The position numbers and the translations under genes were made by a program. This document shows positions 63,673 to 64,000 of a stretch of DNA of 64,000 nucleotides, in pieces. The DNA is taken from NCBI RefSeq assembly GCF_014643735.1, contig NZ_BMKA01000005.1:108824-172823 (forward strand), given 5' to 3'. Below the pieces are notes generated by a model. That model saw nothing but the letters and a program-made list of their open reading frames with translations. It was not told where the DNA came from and ran no database searches. This DNA comes from Neptunicoccus cionae (GTDB lineage: Bacteria; Pseudomonadota; Alphaproteobacteria; Rhodobacterales; Rhodobacteraceae). How positions within the stretch are numbered: position 1 is the stretch's first letter; each line of letters opens with the position of its first letter.

Positions 63673-64000
63673 TAATATTTCTATGTTAGCAGATAATTGA
63701 AACCGATCATTGGCATGTTCACGACCACAAACGGCTTTGTTTCTTAGGCTATTATTCACTTTAAGAATTTCGCTGGGCCATGAGCAAAGGACTGCTTTTC
63801 TGGTGGCGGCGCGGCATGCGAAACTGCGCTCCTGCCGCAATTATTATGTTTTGAGCGCACGCCGCACAAAAAACGAATTCACACTTCGGGCTTATTTTGT
63901 TGAAAAAGTCGCCGTGATCTGAGGGGTTGGCCGCCTCGCGGCGTTCGTCGCGGGCTTATCGTTCCGCCCGTTGTACTGGGCGGCTGGTTGGGCTGTCGTT
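63673..64000. other. 3' flank of tctA, no gene seen
   Basis: The last 328 bases have no convincing gene. CCGCCC (63964-63969) and GGGCGG (63978-63983) form a short hairpin. Any gene here would start outside the window. Confidence 0.4.

Noticed and set aside
63710-63922. 70-residue open frame at the right end
   Set aside because: No ribosome site, no family, and an overlapping frame on the other strand of similar quality.

Overview
This window reads as a chromosomal segment of a marine Rhodobacterales (Roseobacter-group) alphaproteobacterium. The evidence is the sdhCDA/sdhB block next to mesaconyl-CoA hydratase, a malyl-CoA lyase-family enzyme and malate dehydrogenase (ethylmalonyl-CoA pathway), a betI-betC-betA choline-sulfate operon, pntA-pntB transhydrogenase, an mmcB gene with an alphaproteobacterial LexA box (GTTC-N7-GTTC), and large RTX-type secreted proteins. 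Species cannot be fixed from sequence alone.

Layout. 0-3.3 kb: an orphan Hpt-like protein, a protein resembling a clan-A glycoside hydrolase whose usual nucleophile position looks substituted, and a DCC-family thiol oxidoreductase. 3.5-7.7 kb: tRNA-Ser(GGA) and betA/betC/betI with a BetI-type operator but no betB. 7.8-18.9 kb: housekeeping genes (peroxiredoxin, a 32-residue membrane protein missed by ORF callers, pntB/pntA, YebC, LysE exporter, two convergent SLC13 permeases, YmdB-type phosphoesterase, 5-formyl-THF cyclo-ligase with a candidate 6S RNA upstream). 19.1-32 kb: an accessory redox/envelope cluster with two AhpD-like proteins around a LysR regulator, DUF1348, GST, a PNPOx-FNR fusion, MocR and AraC regulators, a Tat-exported isochorismatase-fold hydrolase, YHS, DoxX and PagL-like proteins, and an SRPBCC protein translationally coupled to a sigma factor with a cysteine-rich tail. 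32.1-36.3 kb: a giant Calx-beta/RTX protein built of five units with exactly 714-bp spacing. 36.3-43 kb: a gene-poor stretch, SOS-regulated mmcB, a 14-bp iteron array, a flavin dehydrogenase, a second RTX protein and a group IV PLP (ornithine-type) decarboxylase.

43.3-52.7 kb is central metabolism. sdhC-sdhD-sdhA is followed by three tandem paralogous small secreted proteins and then sdhB; next come mch, DUF1737, NnrU and a malyl-CoA lyase/thioesterase in one tight operon, then mdh with a strong terminator. From about 52.8 kb the content changes: a winged-helix/TPR regulator whose C-terminus is frameshifted at a (GC)8 tract, a divergent, overlapping cysteine-synthase-like/PLP-decarboxylase pair, and a response regulator-histidine kinase-binding protein operon divergent from a tctC-tctB-tctA tripartite tricarboxylate transporter.

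The observations I rate most worth follow-up are the three-paralog insert inside the sdh operon, the overlapping CysK-like/decarboxylase pair with its apparently frameshifted regulator, the SRPBCC-sigma factor pair, the exact 714-bp Calx-beta array, and a LexA box lying inside a promoter that would make mmcB leaderless.
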